Shown here one piece after another: positions 46,468 through 58,690 of a stretch of 64,000 nt of DNA. Positions within the stretch are counted from its first letter, which is position 1. Every line of letters begins with the position of its first letter. The DNA comes from Cryptomeria japonica (taxonomy: Eukaryota; Streptophyta; Pinopsida; Cupressales; Cupressaceae): contig NC_081415.1 in assembly GCF_030272615.1 (NCBI RefSeq), forward strand, positions 505,997,373 through 506,061,372. The letters run 5' to 3'. The translations under genes and the position numbers were made by a program. The notes below the pieces were generated by a model. The model had not been told where the DNA came from. It ran no database searches and saw only the letters and a list, made by a program, of their open reading frames with translations.

Positions 46468-48684
46468 TGTTGGTGTCATTGATGTTAACATATTCTTGTA
46501 TTTTGGTATTGCAGAGAATTGCTTTGGTGATCTGGTGGTTGCAGTGAGTTCATCTGTTTAGGATACTGTAATATTATATTTCTTATTGGTTTAAGTGATT
46601 CAAAAGTTTTATTTGATCATATCATTTGATTTAGTTTAAGGTTTGGTCTTTCTGTCTGGTGGTTGGTAGAGTCTGGTATTTGATCCGGTGAGCTCTGATA
46701 TGATCATATCTTGTCTTGTGGATTTGGGAGGATGTTTTGGATGTCCGTATGTATCTTCATTTAAAATGGTTCATGATTTGGTGCTCCAAAAGCTATCTTT
46801 ATAGTTCAAATTGTTGTTGTTGAGTATTCTTGAATGTTAGCGTGTTGATCGATGAAGATTTGCATAAGTGGTGTTGGTGCAGCTATTGCAGATGATTCTA
46901 ACGTTCTTGTTTTTTATTACAGAAAAATAGGTTTTCAAGGGACCCCGAAACTTTTTACATCAGATTACATAAGATAGATCAAATAAAGTCCATACATAAC
47001 AAAAACAATAGGCAAAACTCCATAGGATTGAGAGACAACAGAAAAAAAAGCAAAAACGACCTCTCAACCCACAAAAACAATAAAAAAACTAGCAAACTAA
47101 CATTATAGACCCAACAACAGAAACAGATCAACTCAAATTTTTAAGATTCCCCACAACATCAACACTAAGATGATGCATCTTCTTGGCAACATTCTTCAAA
47201 TCCAAGATGTCGTGGGGCACTTCGGTGACTTTCTTCTTCATGCTAGATCAAGTATTCTTTCTTGGAGGACCCAAATCTTCTGCACAAGCAATCATCTCCT
47301 TGTCCACATCCACCATAGTCCTATCCATATGGGATTTCTCTAGCTTGCTAACCATGGTAGACATAGTATCAGTTGAAGACTTGACAATATTCTGACTGGT
47401 CTCCATAATACCCCTGAGGGTAGCTTCACATTTAGCAATATTGGCCTCCATTTCCACATTTTTTTTGTCAAATATCTCCTTCACTCTCTGGGTGGCTTCC
47501 ATGTTCTTAGCCAAACAATCAACCATAACCTATTTTTCGCTTTCTGTCCACAGAGAACCTGACAAAGCCCCCTCAACCACCTCCTTACCAATATCAACAG
47601 GGTGAGTACTAACAACAACATGTGACATATCTCCAACATTAGCCTGCATAACTTCCATATTGGAAGATAAAGACCGCTGCTTAAGATTAATATTCTTAAT
47701 CTCATAAAACACCCACCTGAAAAGACGAAAAAACCTCCAGAGAGTTGTTCTTGGCAATGTTGAGCACATCAAATGAGATCTCCTGTTTAGGATGAAAATC
47801 ATGTGCGGTCTAATGTTCATGTTGATGTTTCCTAATCATGTCCTATTTTTCTTGATGACCCACATTGATTATTGTGCGAGTTCTTGATGATCTTCATGGT
47901 CTAGTGATATTCTTCTTGGTATGCGGTATTTTGGTGGTGTACTGTGTTGCGGTTGATCTTGGCGAAATTTCTGGTGGTGGTACATGTTTGAGGAGTTAAT
48001 TCAGGTCCATACTATGTCATTTTTGGCATTGTATTGGTCTGGTGGTTGATTTATGTATCGTATGATGTAATTTGGTAATTAGGTGCTATGGGTTTGGCCA
48101 ACCTTGTAGTCAAGGTTGATGATCTATATAAATGGGTGTAATATTCATGTAATTTGAGGTAGTAGATGTTGAGTCTGCATTATCAGAGAGTTGTGTATGT
48201 GCGAACAAGTGAATTCATCTTTCAGTGTGGTGTATTGGGCATGGATTGGTGAAGGGCAGACATTTGAGCTTAACGGGAACTGTCATCAGGCATCAGAATA
48301 TGCTATTTTTGCAGTTCATTCTTTTCGGATTGTAGTCCAAATCTTTTTGTAAGGTAATGAACCTTCCTTGAGGGTTGGAGCCTTCTAGGTCATTGTAATT
48401 TGAGCAGTGAGCTCTAGGAAGTGTGCGTGAATGCATGTGCATTCCCCATTGTAATATTTACACATAGTACTGCAGAGTATCATCTCATTGTGGGTAGGTT
48501 CCCACCATGGTTTTTTCCTTAACCGAGTTTTCCACTCCAAAAATATTGGTGTTATGTGTGTTGTTATTACTGTTATATTTATTTTTGTTGTTGTTGATTA
48601 GATATAAGATTGTGCTTAATTGTTCTAATCCGATGAAAACTGATTCACCCCCCCTCTTAGTTTTCCTTCTTGATGTTGCCAACA
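46468..48684 (+). mobile_element. Copia-type solo LTR splitting the LINE (itself interrupted)
   Basis: TGTTGGTGTC...GTTGCCAACA: TG/CA ends with a 6-bp terminal inverted repeat. Near the 3' end, ggttcccaccatggttttt, cttaaccgagttttccac is the U5 motif common in plant Copia LTRs. No coding region. Without the insert at 46912-47808 it is ~1.3 kb. A matching target duplication was not found (GGATA left, CCCCC right), so the ends are less certain than for the other LTRs. Confidence 0.65.
46912..47808 (-). mobile_element. Retroposed insert with poly(A) and 15-bp target duplication
   Basis: Flanked by TCTAACGTTCTTGTT (46897-46911) and TCTAATGTTCATGTT (47809-47823), 13 of 15 identical. The left end begins with a T-run, the poly(A) of a - strand RNA. 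Broken - frames: SSNMEVMQANVGDMSHVVV, then MVDCLAKNMEATQRVKEIFD and TLRGIMETSQNIVKSSTD, predicted helical/coiled coil, no recognised domain. Could be a processed pseudogene or LINE ORF1-type sequence moved by LINE machinery. Confidence 0.6.
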
Positions 48685-49792
48685 CCCCCCTCTACATATT
48701 GCCAATGGTCCTAGCTTCCCTACCTACTTGTGGACTAATGGATTTCCCCTTCACGAAACCAAAGCCAAAGACATCTACCATGCTTTAGCTGACAATTGTG
48801 ATATCTTCAATCATGTTTGCACTATCTGGCCCTCTCTCTTGGATGATGAGTCTTGGGATAAAACCTGTGTATCCCTATGGTGGAGACCCAATGAACCTAA
48901 GAAACTTTTCTTTCTGTGGGGGTTGCTGCTGCACAGACTCCCTGTTAAGATTCTTAGTAGTGATTTAAATATTTGTTTCTTTTGTAGAGTGTGGGAGACC
49001 ATACCTCATCTTTTCTTTGAATGTCTTTTTGCTAAAGAAGTGTGACTCCTTTTTGGTCTTCATGTTAACAAGAACATTACTGTTGTTGATATCCTTAAGG
49101 GCAGAGTGACTCATCTCAAGAAAGAGTTTAACTATTTTTCATCTATTCTTTTAGTTGAATTATTTTTGGATTATATGAACATGTCAGAATGATGACAAAC
49201 ATAGGTTGCTTATGGAGTCTCGAAAGAGACTCATTTATTATGATGTGTCTTTGTAGGTTACAATGGTGCTAAGATTGGCCAGTAGGAAGTTTGAAGAGCT
49301 GATGAGAGATGGATGCACCAGGGTCTTTATGTGAGAGGTTTCCCATGGTTTCACATGGACCAGGCATAATGAGAACATGATAACCTTTGAAACAACCCTT
49401 TATAACTTCATGCGAGAGCTGCGAGGAACTAGGGTCGGTGACAACCAACAACATGAGTACCATTTCCCTATGGCATAGGCTTTCTCCCATCCTCACCTAG
49501 AGCTGATTTAGGAGGGTAAAGTGTTGGTGTGGATGGAGGGAGACATGGGTTGGACAACATGGACTAAGGTCATCAATGAGAGATTGGAATGATGCAAATT
49601 CATATGGCCCTGTTGTTGTTCAATAATTATCTATACACATGATGTGATATGTCTTGGCATACTGTTTAAACTCTGTAACCGGTTGAGATAGTCTTTTTTT
49701 GTATTCTCCAGTGGTACTCTAATGTCCTGATATTTTGAACAACTGCTATTATGTATTGTCTTCTTGATCAAGTTAATATATATAAAAAAAAA
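48685..49792 (+). mobile_element. L1-type LINE, 3' segment to A-rich tail
   Basis: Resumes HIANGPSFPTYLWTNGFPLH, then the zf-RVT region EPKKLFFLWGLLLHRLPVKI and CFFCRVWETIPHLFFECLF (48893-49035). The distal part reads VTMVLRLASRKFEELMRDG before an A-run at 49784-49792. L1 RNase H strands are not evident. Confidence 0.75.
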
Positions 49793-49894
49793 TCTATAAA
49801 AGATTCCTTTCTTTAATAAAAAAAAGTAATTAATGAGATAAAAAGACATTTGGAATATCTATTTGAGGTCTCTATTGCTCTATGAAATGGGAGA

Positions 49895-51330
49895 TGTTAG
49901 AAAAACCTGTGGTGGTATAACACATATGAGAAACAACAAGAAATAAAGAGTTGTTAGTGTTAATCAACCAAAGACTATTCTAAGCAGGCATACCGAGAGA
50001 GACACTAAAACCATAATAAAGCATTTGACAATGAAAGCAAATACAATAAGGCATCTCCAAATGCCTTCCACCATGCTTGTAGCTCCTCCTCCCTTGTTCC
50101 TCTCCTCTCCAAGTTCCAAATTAGTGTAGCTCTCAACAACTTTTTGCACTATGGATGCCTTATGGAGGTTCAAGATTGAAAAATGATTAATCTAATGCTA
50201 TGCAAGTGTGAACAAAAGCTAAAGTAAGAGATTATCTAATTACCTAGTGTTGATTTTAAACCAAAAGAGTGAATATGATTGATTTATGCTAAATCCAATC
50301 TAAAAATGACTATAATGTAAATGCATACAAGTTTTCAGGATCTCGATTATGAAGAAATAGGCTCTATTTATAGGAAAAATGGAGCAATGGATGGTTGAGA
50401 TTGAGTAATCTCAACAAGGGTCAGGATTGAATGGTTTATGATCCATGTGAGGACTTTCAACCGAATCCCATGATGACAAGTGTCAACATGAGATGGTTTG
50501 AGAGGAGAGGGAAGAAGCATTAAATGCTTGACATGACTTGAGGGTTAACCTGGGAGGTAAGGTTAAGGTTGAGTTGAATGGATAAATTCATTATTCAAAG
50601 AATAATGCTTTTACTCAATGGATAAACTCTTGTGCAAGAGTTAGCAAGGATAACCATGGTCAAAGAAATAAATGCTTGAGGAGACACATGGGTTACATGA
50701 GGGTTGAGTTAGGGGTCAAAGTCCCTAACCATGGGTGCAAGTGGATTTAACCATAAAAGGTCATGTAAGAGCCATTAGTGGTTTAGAAGACTTTAGAGGT
50801 TAGCTTGTTAAACACTTCAAGCCTTAAATGCTTTTCAAAGACTTTGGAGTCTTTGAGAAGTGACTCCAAGTTGTTTAGGATTGTGACAATAATTAAGGGA
50901 TGAATTAGGCTAATTGGGAAGGGGTTAGAAGAATCTAGAAGGGGATTAGGATTGGATGTGGGTTTGGTGGTTGAGGAAAATAGGATTTTTATTAAAATAA
51001 AATTCATTTATTTCAACAAATAGGTGCAAGTTGCATTTTTTGGAGAATGCAAGTGAGGGGGATTTAATGATTTAAATAAATGTTTTATTTAATTTATTTA
51101 AAAGAGGAAAGGGGATTAAATTAAATAAATAGGATTTATTCATTTAATTGATTGTGAATTTAGTTTAATGAATTAATTAAAATAAATTAAATAATTTATT
51201 TAATTAATAGGAGAATGTTTGAAGATGAATTAAGTAAATGTTAATTTAATTAACTGTTGGCTAGTGGGTTTTAAATCAAATAAATAGCAAATATTCATTT
51301 AATTAAAATGGGTAGATTTATGTGACTACA
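49895..51330 (-). mobile_element. 3' LTR of element D
   Basis: Right end exact: on - it starts TGTAGTCACATAAATC immediately after the PPT. U3 (51330-51050) is again a chain of AT palindromes. TATA on - CCTATAAATAGAGCC near 50360. The left end (...TTTTTCTAACA at 49895) is chosen by the CA rule and may be off by tens of bases. Confidence 0.65.
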
Positions 51331-51485
51331 TTTGCCCCTCTTTGAGATGGTACAGTTTATCGCGTCGTTTCAAAGAAAGAAAAATAGGTGTGAAGAAATA
51401 TGCCCCATAAATGTTAATTTAATGGGTGGTATGCCCCCTCGAGAGATGTACCAAATTTTTTTGAAAAAATCGGGCGATCTCTCAA
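51331..51485 (-). other. Double hairpin/purine module and PPT, element D
   Basis: PPT on - GAGGGGCAAA (51331-51340). Inverted repeat 51340-51375: outer arms CTTTGA/TCAAAG kept, inner pairing partly lost. Second: TCGAGAGATG (51439-51448) against GATCTCTCAA (51476-51485), abutting the purine run GAGGGGGC (on -, 51440-51433). Confidence 0.7.
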
Positions 51486-52919
51486 AAAAGAATAAGAGTT
51501 GGTGGGGAGGTAGAAGAGAAGAAATTAGAACTAATGGTGAAAGAATGGGAGAAAATGGAGTGAATACGAAGAAACAACAAGCCAACAAGTACCCTTAGGT
51601 CATGCAAGAGATACAAAGCAGATGTAGTGTGTGGTTTGGATTGATGCTATACAATTGATCAAAATTGGTTGGACAATCTGGTGCAATCGGTTTAGTTGCC
51701 TCAGTCGAGTCAAAGCATGACAGTTGATGTCAGTTGGTCGCTTGGACAGGATAAAGTCTGAGTAAGTGAATCAAAGTAACCTGATGAGATTTAGACAATT
51801 GATGTAATTGTTCGTTGGATTGTGTTGGATTGGTTGATCAATTGATAGTATGGGTGTGGGATGGATGGTTGTGGTGAATCATAGCAGCCCCGTTGAGACT
51901 AGGTCATTATGATAAATGCCTGATGTAGTTTAGGATTACCATGATCGATTCCCTATTGAGACCTGAAGAGACTTGATCAGAGTATCTATTTATAGTCTAG
52001 GTGTGTGGGAGTTGATGTACCTATGCAGATAGAGTAACTGGCTTGCGTATAAGATTGATGGGAAACGATGAAGGGATTTATGATTTATGATGATGAATGA
52101 GATGGGGAGGGTGAGGGGGGATTCAATGTTAGATAGAAGGTATGGATGACCTATGGCTCATTCCTATGGAAGAAGATCAAAAAAATAGAGTATGCATCCA
52201 TTGTCATTACTATGTATGAATGATATGCAGCTATTATGAATGTATGGATGGATGGAGTGCAACATAATGCAATATATACAGATGAGATGGAATGATGATC
52301 CATAGTGCTTTATTTTTCATCATTGAGAATGGTAGTATCAATCTTGGACAAGGCAGTAGGAACCAAGGATGGAGCTTTGTACCTGCAAGCAAGCAGCATA
52401 AATAAAGAATAGAGAATATGGACCCTCCATAATGGTTCATGCTCATATGGTCGAGGTATATGTTGTAGTCAGCAAGCCATAGTGATCCATGACTGTATTT
52501 TGCATAAGATCACATAGCTTAGTGAACTTCCCACGTAGACACCAATAGTACATGCCCTAGAACTTGATTGGAATAATTCACAGAAGATAAGCAAACAAAC
52601 GATACTTAGGAACCATCCCAACAACTCTAATCACTTGTGGATATCCCAGAGTAGCGTAAGAACTTGATATAAATAAATAAATAACGTATCAAACTGATCA
52701 AGTACTTGATAGGTTAAACATAATTTTCTTGTCAAAGAAAATGTTATCTTGTCTTTGTTTTGGTAAGGAAGGATGCATCCTTGTTAAGACAGTTGGCATG
52801 TCGATGTTGTTTGGTTGGTATGATAAGTGATCATCGTTCGAGTATTTCACAATGTTTGTTTGGTATCTTCTTGGATGCATATGTACAAGGTGTTGTCATG
52901 TTTTTGATTGATTTTTGAT

Positions 52920-53110
52920 GTTTTCTAATGTTTGTTTTTCTTTTTGTGAGTGTTTTTGAATGTTTTTGGTATTTTGTGATTGTTTTGAATGTTTTTGGTA
53001 TTTTGTGATTGTTTTGAATGTTTTTGGTATTTTGTGAGACAGTTTTCCGAATGTTGTTTTGGATTTTGTGCATGTTTTTGAATGTTTTTGGTATTTTGTG
53101 AGACATTTTT
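52920..53110. repeat. ~31-bp tandem repeats
   Basis: gaatgtttttggtattttgtgattgtttt, about 31 bp, three adjacent near-identical copies (52957-53040) plus degenerate ones up to 53110 and near 53470. Confidence 0.9.
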
Positions 53111-53339
53111 GAATGAAGAACCCAATGAATCCAAGTAATGCATAATCCACTTCCATCAATAGGTTAAGGTCATTGCCCCCAGTTTTGAGATGACTATGAA
53201 AAAGCAGGATGCAAGACACATGAAGTACTATCCTTGATTGCAGATCAATCAAGTCATGGTTTTGACTGATGGATGTGTGGATGCAATGAATGTGATCACA
53301 ACAAGTCTGAAAGACAATGGAGCCATAGCCTTTACAAGT

Positions 53340-53404
53340 GACGCTTATTTTCCAGATTTTCACCATCGCACTTACCCAAGGTGGCACCAGAGTGGTTGTT
53401 CACC
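53340..53404 (-). other. GGTG-AAAA hairpin modules, element D
   Basis: On -: 53404-53380 GGTG AACAA CCAC tct GGTG C CACC, outer arms perfect. 53364-53340 GGTG AAAA TCTGG..., inner arms decayed. The spacer between them, cTTGGGtAAGTgcgAT, matches the spacer between modules 2 and 3 of B. Confidence 0.65.
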
Positions 53405-53521
53405 GGTTGGATGCATGATTTTTCTTTACAATTTTGATTTTTTTGTATTTTCTTGAGGACATTTATTTGAATGTTTTTGGTGTTTTTCTGGTATGTATGG
53501 GAGCCTGATGCTCTGTGCAGC

Positions 53522-54640
53522 TTATGTATAAAACCCTTTGAGGTGCATGCTGTTGATCGGATCTGCAAGCAGTTCTCCTTTTGAAGTAGCCAACTGATAT
53601 GCCCCAGACCCAAATATAGCAATGATAACATATGGACCTAGCCAGTTTGATTCAAACTTTCCCTGATATTCTCTGTTTGGTTGGTTACGAGGATTCTCTC
53701 AAAGAACAAGATCACCTACCTCAAATGCACGAGGTCTAACCCGGTGATTATAGCTTCTTCTCATGCCCTGCTGATAGGCTTTGAGGTGATTGTATGCAAC
53801 TTGTCATTTTTCATCAAGTAGTTCCAAGTTTTGAAGATGTGATACTCTATATGCTTCATCATCGATGAGATTATGCAAGGAAACCCATAGAGATGGTATC
53901 TCAACCTCAATAGGAAGGATGGCTTCTGCACCATATACCAGTGAGTAGGGCTTTGCGCCTATAGGGGTTCGAATGCTAGTTCGATATGCCCATAGTGCTG
54001 GATTTAATTGAATATGCCAATCATGGTTGGCATCATCGACTGTCTTCTTGAGGATTATCAATATGTTCTTGTTTGATGCTTTGGCCTGACCATTTCCTTG
54101 TGGGTAATAAGGAGTGGAAAAGTGGCGTTGGATGTGAAATTTCTCACAGAGCTCATAGACATCCTAAGTTTTGAGAGGAAGACCGTTATCTGTGATGATG
54201 GACATGGGTACACCATACTGGAAGATGATGTAATTTAGAATGAATGAGGCCATTTGTTTGCCGGTGACTTAGGTAAGTGGAACAACTTTGATCCACTTTG
54301 TGAAGTATTCGGTGGCGGTAATAATGAATTTATGGCCATTAGATGAAGATGGATGGATTTTACCCACAAGGTCAAGTCCCCATTGACAAAAGGGCCATGG
54401 TGTTGTGATTGGTTGCAACTCCTATGCTAGTGCATGTATCAGGTCTCCATGAACTTGGCATTTCTTGCATTTTCTGACAAAATAGTAAGAGTGTTTTTCC
54501 ATGGACGACCAATAGTATCCAGCGCATATGATCTTCTTGGCTAGCGAAGGACCGCTTGCGTGAGTTCCACAAATTCCTTCATACACCTCTTCCAAGGCCT
54601 TTGTTATCTCATTTTTTTTTAGACATCAAAGGAGAGTACC
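53522..54640 (-). pseudogene. Integrase of element D
   Basis: Zinc-finger end near 54450-54640; core to about 53900: NGQAKASNKN (54075-54100, expected Glu replaced by Lys), then ANHDWHIQLNPALWAYRTSI, GAKPYSLVYGAEAILPIEVE; C-terminus SYNHRVRPRAFEVGDLVL and FESNWLGPYVI (53770-53620); TAA at 53524-53522. Stops in the core and C-terminus. Confidence 0.85.
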
Positions 54641-55265
54641 ATCGAGACTGCATCGGTATAGGGTTTTAGCAATGATTGTATATCAAGCAGTTTGGCGAAT
54701 GAAGGTTTTACATTGGTTATTCGATTGGTTAGGATGAAGTGAGTGCTCGCAGAGGTAGGTGTAGAACTCACTATACCATGGGGATTCAGAACCGACAAGT
54801 CAACATATCATCTTAGATTCGGGGATATCATAAGTGGGAATCCAAGGCTGTTCTACCAAGAACTTATAGCATTTTGAATTCTGTGGAAGCTCGAGGAGAG
54901 ATGCAATAGTAGCCATAGCGTCAACAACTTGATTCCGATCTCTAGGTATCTGCTCAAAGGTGATGGTAGTAAATGATGCAACTATCCACCATTTGCTTGT
55001 ACGACATGAGTTTATCATCCTTGGTTTGATATTCATCTGTGACTTGTCGGATGACCAGTTGGGAGTTGCCATATATTTGTAACTCTTTCTATTTCGATTG
55101 TATGGCTAGTCTAAGTCCTATGATCAAGGCCTCATATTCTACTATGTTGTCCGTGCATGGAAATGTGAGCTTGTAAGACTTCGGGATGCTATCACCTTGA
55201 GGTGTGATAAACAGAATGCCTGCCCCTAAGCCATGCCTAGTATATGAACCATCAAAGTATAATTT
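54641..55265 (-). pseudogene. Archaeal-type RNase H of element D
   Basis: KLYFDGSYTRHGLGAGILFI (about 55262-55203), then VEYEALIIGLRLAIQ and YGNSQLVIRQVTDEYQTKDD (Asp changed to Asn), and IPRDRNQVVDAMATIASLLE. The uninterrupted FDGSYTRHGLGAG is the reference that fixes the insertion point of the solo LTR in A. Confidence 0.85.
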
Positions 55266-56825
55266 CTAGGGTTGCGTTGCTGTGATCATGAATATCTCTT
55301 CATCTGGAAAATTAGAAATGAGAGGATGGTCGACTATGAGGGGTGCATTAGCCAATTGATCTGCAATAAATTGACCCTTGATAGCCTTACGGTCCACATA
55401 CTCGATGTCAAATTCACTTAGAATCATCACCCATTTGGCCAAGTGGCCAGTCAATGCTGCTTTGCTGAGTATGTATTTTAGTGGATCGATCTTTGCAATG
55501 AGTTGTACTTTATGTGTTAACAGATAGTGCCTCAGTTTAGTGGCCGCCAAGATTACTACTAGGCAAGCTTGCTCAATAGGGGTGTAATTGAGTTCATAGC
55601 CGCCTAGTGTGTGAGAGATGTAGTAAACAACACACTCTTTCCCTTCTGCATTATGTTGAGCTAGTAGTACTCCCAATGCTGTATTAGTTGTTGAAATATA
55701 GAGTAATAAAGGTTTCCTTGGATCCGATTGGATAAAAAATGGTGTATTCATGAGATAGTCTTTAAGCATCTGGAATGCTTGCTGACATCCGGTATCCCAT
55801 TAAAAGCCGATGTTTTTGTGTAATAGGTGTGTAAAGGGGTGACACTTATCTGCCAGTTGTGCAATGAATCATCAGATGGATTGTAGCCATCCTTGGAGTG
55901 TCCTTAGCTGACTGATATTCTTGGGAGGTGGCATGCCCATGATTGCTTTGACCTTCGCAGGATCGACCTCAATGCCTTTGCTTAAGACAATGTATCCTAG
56001 AAGCTTCCCCGAGGTTACTCCAAAGACATATTTCTTTGGTTGAGTCGAACATGATATTGTTGCAGTCTGTCAAAGATTTTCTCTAATATTTCTAAATGAC
56101 CTTCTCTTGTTAGTGATTTTGCCAATAAGTCATCAACATAATCTTCCACTATGGTATGCATCATATCATGAAAGATGGTGGTCATTTCTCATTGATAGGT
56201 CGCTCCTGCATTCTTTAGACCGAAAGGCATCACATTCCAGTAGTATGTTCCCCATGGACATGTGAAGGTTGTCTTATGTTGATCCTCTGGTGTGATCTTT
56301 ATCTGGTTGTACCCTGAAAATCGATCCATGAGAGACAGCATGGCATGTCCTGCTATTAGGTCTACGATTATGTCGATGTTTGGTAGGGGGAATTCATCTT
56401 TAGGACATGCCTTGTTTAGATCTCTGAAGTTAGTACAGATATGGATGCTCCCATTTGGTTTGCCGACAGGCACAATGTTGGATATCCAATCTGCATAATC
56501 AATTGGTCTAATGAAACCAACATCTAAGAGTTTCTTAAAGTCTGCTTTGACTAGTACCACAATCTGGGGATGCATCTTGCGGAGCTTTTGCTTGACAGGC
56601 TTGGCTCCTTCTGCTACAATGAGGTGATGCATGACTAAATTAGGATCAAGCCCAGGCATGTCTGCATATGACCATGCAAAGTTGATCTGACGCTTTTGGA
56701 AGAATTCGACAATCTTAGGCTGTTCCTCTGGAGTTAAAAGAGATGCCAAATGTATGTGGTGAGGAGTTTCAGGAGTCCCCACGTTGTATTCTTTTGTCTC
56801 TTCAATAAGGATTGTTGATCATTCC
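55266..56825 (-). pseudogene. Reverse transcriptase and first RNase H of element D
   Basis: RT 56825-55950: INFAWSYADMPGLDPNL, ICTNFRDLNKACPKDEF, LMDRFSGYNQIKI, PWGTYYWNVMPFGLKNAGAT, a TGA at about 56190, then catalytic EDYVDDLLAKS (56150-56118). Frameshifts follow. First RNase H 55769-55266: LLLYISTTNTALGVLLAQHN, YELNYTPIEQACLVVILAAT and AKWVMILSEFDIEYVDRKA; the usual catalytic Asp of strand 1 is not apparent, as expected for Tat elements relying on aRNH. Confidence 0.88.
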
Positions 56826-58449
56826 TGTAATGCCCATACCCTAGTCGGACTTTTAAAACCCGTTTAACCTTGATTGACTTCCTATGTGGCATTTTTGAAT
56901 GGTAGAGTAACCGATATGCAATGTGTAGTTTAGATAATATAAATAAATTGTGCATACTTATTATTGTGCTTTTGCATCGATTTTCGTGTAAATGCAATTG
57001 TTCCCTAACCCTTGAGATAAATCTTGAGCTAACGCCTTCATTGAATATGTATATGTATATGCATGCTTGTATGAGTTCATGGGTGCAGGAGATTGCAGGT
57101 ACAACACCGCTTAGGGCAAGGTTCACCTCCTTTGGAACTTGCAAGGTTGAGTATGCTCTTTCATCTTTTGAATTCGGAATTAGTGGTCATATAACGCTCG
57201 TCTTGCCTTAGCCATGGTTAGGTGAGCATCGTGCGTGGATTCGTGGAGCTTGCCTTTCATTGGGATGCATGTCGAGAGATTTGGGGGACTACCTCGATTT
57301 GCGTGCCTTGCACGAGGTAAGTGAGGTTTGTTATCCTAAGTATTAAATTTAAAATTATGATTAAACGTACACATTAGAGATATAGAAATTTAAATAGGTA
57401 GCTTCTTTATACGATTAATCAGTAATTAAAGAGACTTGCTTTAAATTATTATTGTAGCAAGTTTAAGGTATTTAACTGAGGTTAGTGTGCTCATTTACGC
57501 ATTTGTAACTTTTATGCATTTGTAGTCGAGAAATTAGAATAAATTAAACTCTTGCATTAGATTAGTCATTTATTTAAAAATATCGCTTTATTATGTTGTA
57601 GCGAGTTAATTTAATAGCTAATTTTAAAATAATGAATTTAATGAGATTATGCGTTTTGGAAAGGAAAAATTTAAAGACATTTGGGAGATAGCAATAAATT
57701 ACGCATTTTCGCATTTGGAGGGAAAAGGGAAAATTATTATTATTTAAAAGAAATTATTCCTTCTTACTTGTATAGTTGATAAAATATAAAAGTTTGATTT
57801 TCAGTAAATTAAAATTAGAGTTGAATATGAAATAGAAGCTTTTAAATTTTAAAAGAAAAATGAACAAGGGGGGGATGAATGATTCCCATTTGGATTTCAT
57901 TTATTGGATTTTAGAAATAAGACCCTAAATTCAAAATTGAAAATGGGGACAAAATTAGGGTTTCATTTTTAACCTAGTTGGTAAGCATTTTTGGGGGTTC
58001 TGGGCTTGGAAGTTTTTTTGGAAGGAAAATGGGGGATTTGCAATGGAGCAGCAGATTGGGAAGCTTTTCATTCAAGATTCAAGCCTGGAATTTGCATTGT
58101 GAGGTAAGAATCGAATCTTCTCCTTATTTATTTGTTGAACAAAAAACAGTATGTCACATGAATGTTTTGAAGTTAGTTTTCAGTCTCTTCCCAACTTGGT
58201 TATTTTAAATCAATCCTTGTTGTTAAAAGATTTTGTGATTCAAACTTGATAGGAGACATTCTTTCCATAAGGAGTTTTTTTTATACAAATCTGGGAATAA
58301 ATGGGTCTGTATTTTTGAGATTTATTTTGATAAAACCCAACTGTAAGTCGGATTCATATGAAAAAAAAAAGGGGGGGTAAATTTTCGAACTGTAAATCGA
58401 ATGAAGGAAGGAAAAAGAAAAAATAAATAAAATTTAAATGCAAAAATTT

Positions 58450-58690
58450 TGAGGGGTTCGGGGGGGGGAGCCGAAGCTCGACCCGTCCCCTCCCCGCGCG
58501 CGCGCTCGCAGCGACCTCGGCGCCCACACATAGTGGGGGCCGAAGGGGACTGCGTCTCCTTTGGAGGCCGCAGCCCCCTCCGGCACCACTGTGTGGAGGG
58601 TGCCGTAGGGACTGCGTCCCCCATGGCGGACGCAGAGCCCCCGGGCTGCGCCGCCATGGTGGCCGCAGTTCCTAGCGGCAAGGGTAGCGG
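58450..58690. other. GC/CpG-rich island inside the long LTR
   Basis: About 240 bases of G/C-rich sequence (cgcgcgcgctcgc) in an AT-rich element, with repeated ggactgcgtc words (58549, 58609). Overlapping open frames on both strands follow from composition. Confidence 0.8.

Larger units (their letters stand above)
51486..53521 (-). other. 3' noncoding region of D
   Basis: No gene recognised on either strand; the antisense PMD gene present here in A and B is missing. Contains the repeat 52920-53110 and hairpin modules 53340-53404. Confidence 0.6.

Noticed and set aside
51332-51598. Possible antisense first exon in element D
   Set aside because: Position fits, but no PMD exon follows and the splice signals are unconvincing.
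52831-53387. Lys/Thr/Asn-rich - strand frames with repeated KTFK
   Set aside because: Translation of a 31-bp tandem repeat in noncoding DNA.
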